This document shows positions 4,608 through 8,344 of a stretch of DNA of 8,344 nucleotides, one piece after another; within the stretch, counting starts at the first letter, position 1; each line of letters opens with the position of its first letter. Below the pieces are notes generated by a model. It saw nothing but the letters and a program-made list of their open reading frames with translations, was not told where the DNA came from and did not search any database. The DNA comes from an uncultured Oscillospiraceae bacterium. Its GTDB lineage: Bacteria > Bacillota > Clostridia > Oscillospirales > Oscillospiraceae. The stretch spans positions 1-8,344 of the forward strand of contig CANQZF010000066.1 in the NCBI GenBank assembly GCA_947628265.1, written 5' to 3'. Both the position numbers and the translations under genes were made by a program.

Positions 4608-6752
4608 ATGGATTACGAAAGCGTACTCTCCCGGGAGCTTGATTTAAAGCCGTGGCAGGTAAGGGCCGTCATTGAGCTTCTCGACGCGGGGAACACCATC
4701 CCCTTTATTGCCCGCTACCGCAAGGAGGCCCACGGATCCGTGGACGACCAGACCCTGCGGACCCTCTCCGAGCGGCTTGAGTACCTCCGTGGACTTGATA
4801 AGCGCCGGGGGGAGATCGAAAAGGCCCTCCATGAGCAGGGGAACCTCACCGAGGAGCTTTCGGAAAAGCTCTCCGCCGCCGTGACCTTAACGGAGCTGGA
4901 GGACATCTACCGCCCCTACCGCCCCAAGCGCCGCACCAGGGCCACCGTGGCCCGGGAGCTGGGGTTGGAGCCGTTGGCAAACTGGATGCTCCTGGACCGC
5001 TCCCGGGGCGACGTCACGGCGGAGGCGCGAAAGTATATAAATGAGAACGTCCCGGACGCGGAGACGGCTCTTGCCGGGGCCAGGGACATCATCGCCGAGA
5101 CCGTCAGCGACGACGCGGCCCTGCGGCGGGACCTCCGGGAGCTCATTTCCCGGGAGGGAGTTTTGGAGACCTCGGGGAATGCGGAGACGGAGAGCGTCTA
5201 CCGGATGTATTACGAGTACGCCGAGAGCGTGGCGAAAATCGCGCCCCACCGGGTGCTGGCGGTGAACCGGGGGGAGCGGGAGGGCTTTTTGAAGGTGTTC
5301 CTCCGCGTTCCCGACGACAAGGCGCTGGTGCAGATAAAAAGGGCCTACGTCCACCCCGCCGGCGGAGCCGCCGGGGAGGTGGCAAAGGCGTGCGAGGACT
5401 CCTGGGAGCGGCTTTTATTCCCGTCCCTGGAGCGGGAGACCCGCTCGGAGCTCACCGACCGTGCCAACGCCGGGGCCATCGAGGTCTTCGCCCGGAACCT
5501 CCGGGAGCTTTTGATGCAGCCGCCGGTGAAGGGGCGGGTCATTTTAGGCGTGGACCCGGGCTTTCGCACCGGCTGTAAGCTCGCCGTTGTGGATGAGAGC
5601 GGAAAGGTCCTGGAGACAGGCGTGGGGTACTTCACCCTGCCGGGAATGACGGAGCGCCGGGAACAGGCCGCCCGCCTCATAAAGGCCATGGTGAAGCGCC
5701 ACGGCGTCACCGCCATCGCCATCGGCAACGGAACCGCCTCCCGGGAGAGCGAGCAGTTTATCGCCTCGCTCCTCCCCGAGCTTCCCGGAGTGGCCTACGC
5801 CATCGTCAGCGAGGCCGGGGCCTCGGTCTACTCCGCCTCGCCCCTGGCGGCGGAGGAATTCCCGGACTTCGACGTATCCCTCCGAAGCGCTGTCTCCATC
5901 GCAAGACGCCTTCAGGACCCCCTGGCGGAGCTGGTGAAGATTGAGCCGCGCGCCATCGGCGTGGGGCAGTACCAGCACGACTTAAAGCAAACGGAGCTCA
6001 CCGGGGCTCTGGACGGCGTGGTGGAGCAGTGCGTCAACGACGTGGGCGTGGAGGTCAGCACCGCCTCGGCCCCGCTTCTGGCCCGGGTCGCCGGGATCGG
6101 GCCGGCCCTTGCCAAAAACATCGTGGCCTACCGGGAGGAAAACGGCATCCCCTCCCGCTCTGCCCTTAAAAAGGTCCCCAAGCTGGGGCCCCGGGCCTTT
6201 GAGCAGTGCGCCGGCTTTTTGAGGGTGGCGGCAAGCCGGGAGCCCCTGGATGCCACAGCCGTCCACCCGGAGAGCTACGCCCCTGCCAAGGCGCTCTTGG
6301 ACAAGCTGGGCTTCGACCCCGCCGCCATCCGCAACGGCGGCGTGCCGGAGATTGCGGACCGGGCAAAAAGCTACGGCCTTGAAAGTTTAGCGGCGGAACT
6401 GAATGTCGGCCTTCCCACCCTCACGGACATCCTCTCGGAGCTGCGCCGTCCGGGCCGCGACCCCCGGGAGGAGCTGCCCGCCCCGGTGCTTCGCACCGAC
6501 GTTTTGGACATCAAGGACTTAAAACCCGGCATGGAGCTCACCGGCACGGTGCGCAACGTCATCGACTTCGGGGCGTTCGTGGACATCGGCGTCCACCAGG
6601 ACGGCCTCGTCCACATCTCGCGCCTCTCGGACCGCTTCGTGAAGCACCCCTCCGACCTTGTGAAGGTGGGGGACGTGGTGAAGGTCTGGGTGGTGGACGT
6701 GGACCCGGCAAGGGGCCGGATCGCCCTCACCATGGTAAAAGGTAAAAACTGA
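4608..6752 (+). CDS. tex: Tex family transcription accessory / RNA-binding protein
   Basis: The 714-residue product is a full-length Tex protein, a conserved cytoplasmic nucleic-acid-binding factor linked to transcription. Residues 1-190 are the Tex N-terminal helical region, with the hallmarks LDLKPWQV (11-18), NTIPFIARYRKE (29-40) and YRPYRPKRRTRAT (101-113). Residues about 308-440 are the YqgF/RNase H-like domain, with GVDPGFRTGCKLAVVD (314-329), GNGTASRE (373-380) and SEAGASVYSAS (401-411). Helix-hairpin-helix motifs follow at about 492-540 (VAGIGPALAKNIVAYRE and VPKLGPRAFEQC). The C-terminal S1 RNA-binding domain spans about 638-710 (GTVRNVIDFGAFVDIGV, DGLVHIS). ATG 4608 fits family start positions; its ribosome binding site is weak (GGGA about 10 bases upstream), and an out-of-frame ATG lies 5 bases before it. 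No terminator separates it from the glycoside hydrolase gene 18 bases downstream. Confidence 0.97.
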   Translation: MDYESVLSRELDLKPWQVRAVIELLDAGNTIPFIARYRKEAHGSVDDQTLRTLSERLEYLRGLDKRRGEIEKALHEQGNLTEELSEKLSAAVTLTELEDIYRPYRPKRRTRATVARELGLEPLANWMLLDRSRGDVTAEARKYINENVPDAETALAGARDIIAETVSDDAALRRDLRELISREGVLETSGNAETESVYRMYYEYAESVAKIAPHRVLAVNRGEREGFLKVFLRVPDDKALVQIKRAYVHPAGGAAGEVAKACEDSWERLLFPSLERETRSELTDRANAGAIEVFARNLRELLMQPPVKGRVILGVDPGFRTGCKLAVVDESGKVLETGVGYFTLPGMTERREQAARLIKAMVKRHGVTAIAIGNGTASRESEQFIASLLPELPGVAYAIVSEAGASVYSASPLAAEEFPDFDVSLRSAVSIARRLQDPLAELVKIEPRAIGVGQYQHDLKQTELTGALDGVVEQCVNDVGVEVSTASAPLLARVAGIGPALAKNIVAYREENGIPSRSALKKVPKLGPRAFEQCAGFLRVAASREPLDATAVHPESYAPAKALLDKLGFDPAAIRNGGVPEIADRAKSYGLESLAAELNVGLPTLTDILSELRRPGRDPREELPAPVLRTDVLDIKDLKPGMELTGTVRNVIDFGAFVDIGVHQDGLVHISRLSDRFVKHPSDLVKVGDVVKVWVVDVDPARGRIALTMVKGKN

Positions 6753-6770
6753 AGATACGGAGGCGGAGAA

Positions 6771-8344
6771 ATGAGAATTTACGAAAATCCCGGAGCCACC
6801 AGCGAAAACCGTATGCCCCCCAGGAGCTGGTACATCCCCGGCGGCGTCAGCGAGTACACCGACCTTAACGGCACATGGAGGTTCAAGTTCTTTGAAAGCG
6901 ACGCGGACGTGCCGGAGACGATTGAGGACTGGGACGCCATCCCCGTGCCCTCCTGCTGGCAGCTGGAGGGCTATGAGCACCCCAATTACACCAATATCAA
7001 CTACCCCTACCCCGTGGACATGCCCTACGTGCCGGACATAAACCCCTGCGGGGTCTACGAGCGGGACTTTGAACTCAAAAGGCTCTGGGGCCGGGTCTAC
7101 TATGTGCTGGAGGGGGTCAGCTCCTGCGCCTTCGTCACTGTCAACGGCCGGTACGCGGGCTTCACCCAGGGCAGCCGCCTGCGGGCGGAGTTCGATATAA
7201 CTAAGCTTGTCCGGGAGGGCGCCAACACCCTGCGGGTCTACGTGCTCAAGTGGTGCTGCGGCAGCTACCTGGAGGACCAGGACGCCTTCCGCTATAACGG
7301 CATCTTCCGGGACACCTACCTCCTCCAGCGCCCGGAGGGGCATATCTGGGACGTGGAAATGATCCCCAACGGTCGGTCCATACATATTAAAATAGAGGGG
7401 CCGGCCCACGCGCGAGTCTTCGACGGGGACAAGCTCCTCTCGGAGGGCGATTTTGAGGACGAATTTGACTTCGCCCCGGAGGACCCCGTCCTCTGGAACG
7501 CCGAAAAGCCCCACCTCTACACGGTGGAGCTCACAAGGGCGGGGGAGACGATCACGCTCCGCGCGGGCCTCCGGGAGATCTCCGTCTCCCAGGACTACGC
7601 CCTCTTGGTGAACGGCGTGCCGGTGAAGCTCCACGGCGTCAACCACCACGACACCAGCAAATTCCGGGGTTGGTGCCAAACGAGGGAGGAGCTGCGGCGG
7701 GACCTCACGCTCATGAAGTCCCTCAATATCAACTGTGTGCGGACCTCCCACTACCCGCCCCACCCGGAATTTGTCCGGATGTGCGACGAGCTGGGCCTCT
7801 ACGTGGTGCTGGAGACGGACATCGAGACCCACGGCTTTTGCCAGCGCCGGAGCGGGGTCCCCTCCCACTACGACAACGCCTGTGAGGAGTGGCCCTGCAC
7901 AAGCGAGGCCTGGCGCGGGGAGTTTCTGGAGCGCATGGAGCGGGCCTTGGAGCGGGACAAGAACTGCCCCTCCGTCATCATGTGGTCTTTGGGCAACGAA
8001 AGCGGCTACGGGGACAACCACCGGGCCATGTTCCGCTATGTGAAGGAGCGGGATCCCTCCCGCCTTGCCCACTACGAGGGGGCCTCCAGCCTTGCCGGTG
8101 GGGACTTGGTGACGCCGGATGTCGTCTCCTGGATGTACCCCACCCGGGAGCGGGTGGAGAAGGCGGCCCTGGACCCCGAGCTGCGCCGCCCGGTGTTTTT
8201 GTGCGAATACTCCCACGCCATGGGGAACGGCCCCGGGGACGTGTGGGATTACAACGTCCTTTTTGACAAGTACCCCAAGCTCATCGGCGGGTGCGTCTGG
8301 GAGTGGGCCGACCACGTGGCCATGAAAAACGGCGTCCAGTGCTA
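6771..8344 (+). CDS. Glycoside hydrolase family 2, LacZ-type beta-galactosidase (3' end outside window)
   Basis: 524 complete residues are visible of a protein likely to be about 900-1000 long. Residues 1-185 form the sugar-binding jelly-roll domain with close matches to E. coli LacZ: ENPGATSENR near the N-terminus, WQLEGYEHPNYTNINYP (63-79), GSYLEDQD (164-171) and GIFRD (177-181). An immunoglobulin-like domain spans about 190-270, and the TIM barrel starts near 275 (GVPVKLHGVNHHD at 282-294, VRTSHYPPHP at 323-332, ETDIETHG at 348-355). The acid/base is Glu410 in WSLGNESG and the nucleophile Glu479 in CEYSHAMGN, so the retaining active site looks intact. The expected role is hydrolysis of terminal beta-galactosides in the cytoplasm, as no signal peptide is present; exact substrate is unproven because GH2 also holds glucuronidases and mannosidases, though the LacZ motifs favour galactoside. 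The start has GGAGG (6759-6763) 7 bases upstream. It lies 18 bases behind tex, with no promoter visible in the gap. Confidence 0.94.
   Translation, partial: MRIYENPGATSENRMPPRSWYIPGGVSEYTDLNGTWRFKFFESDADVPETIEDWDAIPVPSCWQLEGYEHPNYTNINYPYPVDMPYVPDINPCGVYERDFELKRLWGRVYYVLEGVSSCAFVTVNGRYAGFTQGSRLRAEFDITKLVREGANTLRVYVLKWCCGSYLEDQDAFRYNGIFRDTYLLQRPEGHIWDVEMIPNGRSIHIKIEGPAHARVFDGDKLLSEGDFEDEFDFAPEDPVLWNAEKPHLYTVELTRAGETITLRAGLREISVSQDYALLVNGVPVKLHGVNHHDTSKFRGWCQTREELRRDLTLMKSLNINCVRTSHYPPHPEFVRMCDELGLYVVLETDIETHGFCQRRSGVPSHYDNACEEWPCTSEAWRGEFLERMERALERDKNCPSVIMWSLGNESGYGDNHRAMFRYVKERDPSRLAHYEGASSLAGGDLVTPDVVSWMYPTRERVEKAALDPELRRPVFLCEYSHAMGNGPGDVWDYNVLFDKYPKLIGGCVWEWADHVAMKNGVQC

Noticed and set aside
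6519..8315. A 598-codon open frame on the minus strand, antisense to tex and the GH2 gene
   Set aside because: It is the mirror of two well-recognised genes in GC-rich DNA, has no family motifs and an unnatural V/P/G/H-rich composition.

Overview
The window looks like a chromosomal segment of a GC-rich Clostridia member, probably from the Oscillospiraceae (Flavonifractor/Oscillibacter-like gut bacteria). This is inferred from very GC-rich coding sequence, classic Gram-positive promoters and Shine-Dalgarno sites, a PdaB-like deacetylase next to tex, and a gene-free stretch full of GC-rich palindromes containing CCTACGG or CCTTACGGCG. Species cannot be read from the sequence.

Layout. (1) Positions 2287 to 1, minus strand: an XRE-type regulator followed, with a 14-base overlap, by an ABC exporter half-transporter that runs off the left edge at its LSGG signature. 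The regulator has a good promoter, ribosome binding site and ATG, but an in-frame TAA at codon 11 cuts its helix-turn-helix in two. (2) Positions about 2361 to 3165: roughly 800 bases with no believable gene, holding a 116-base foldback (MITE-like) element, two tandem hairpin units, several perfect palindromes and an 18-bp perfect stem-loop. (3) Positions 3615 to 3166, minus strand: a tiny LysR-type gene containing only the DNA-binding domain, with its own near-consensus promoter and a clean intrinsic terminator. (4) Divergent from it, plus strand: a membrane-anchored CE4 polysaccharide deacetylase of the PdaB type, then tex (with its own sigma-A promoter), then, 18 bases further, a LacZ-type glycoside hydrolase family 2 gene that runs off the right edge.

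How the parts fit. The regulator/ABC pair has the usual form of a small self-regulated efflux unit, here with a broken regulator. The mini-LysR shares an intergenic region with the deacetylase and could act on it or on itself. Tex is a housekeeping RNA-binding transcription factor, and the beta-galactosidase-like gene is close enough behind it to be co-transcribed. I see no CRISPR array, tRNA, rRNA or transposase gene, and no clear new multi-gene system. The points most worth a second look are the nonsense codon in the regulator, the effector-less LysR with complete transcription signals, and the foldback/palindrome cluster between 2412 and 3102.
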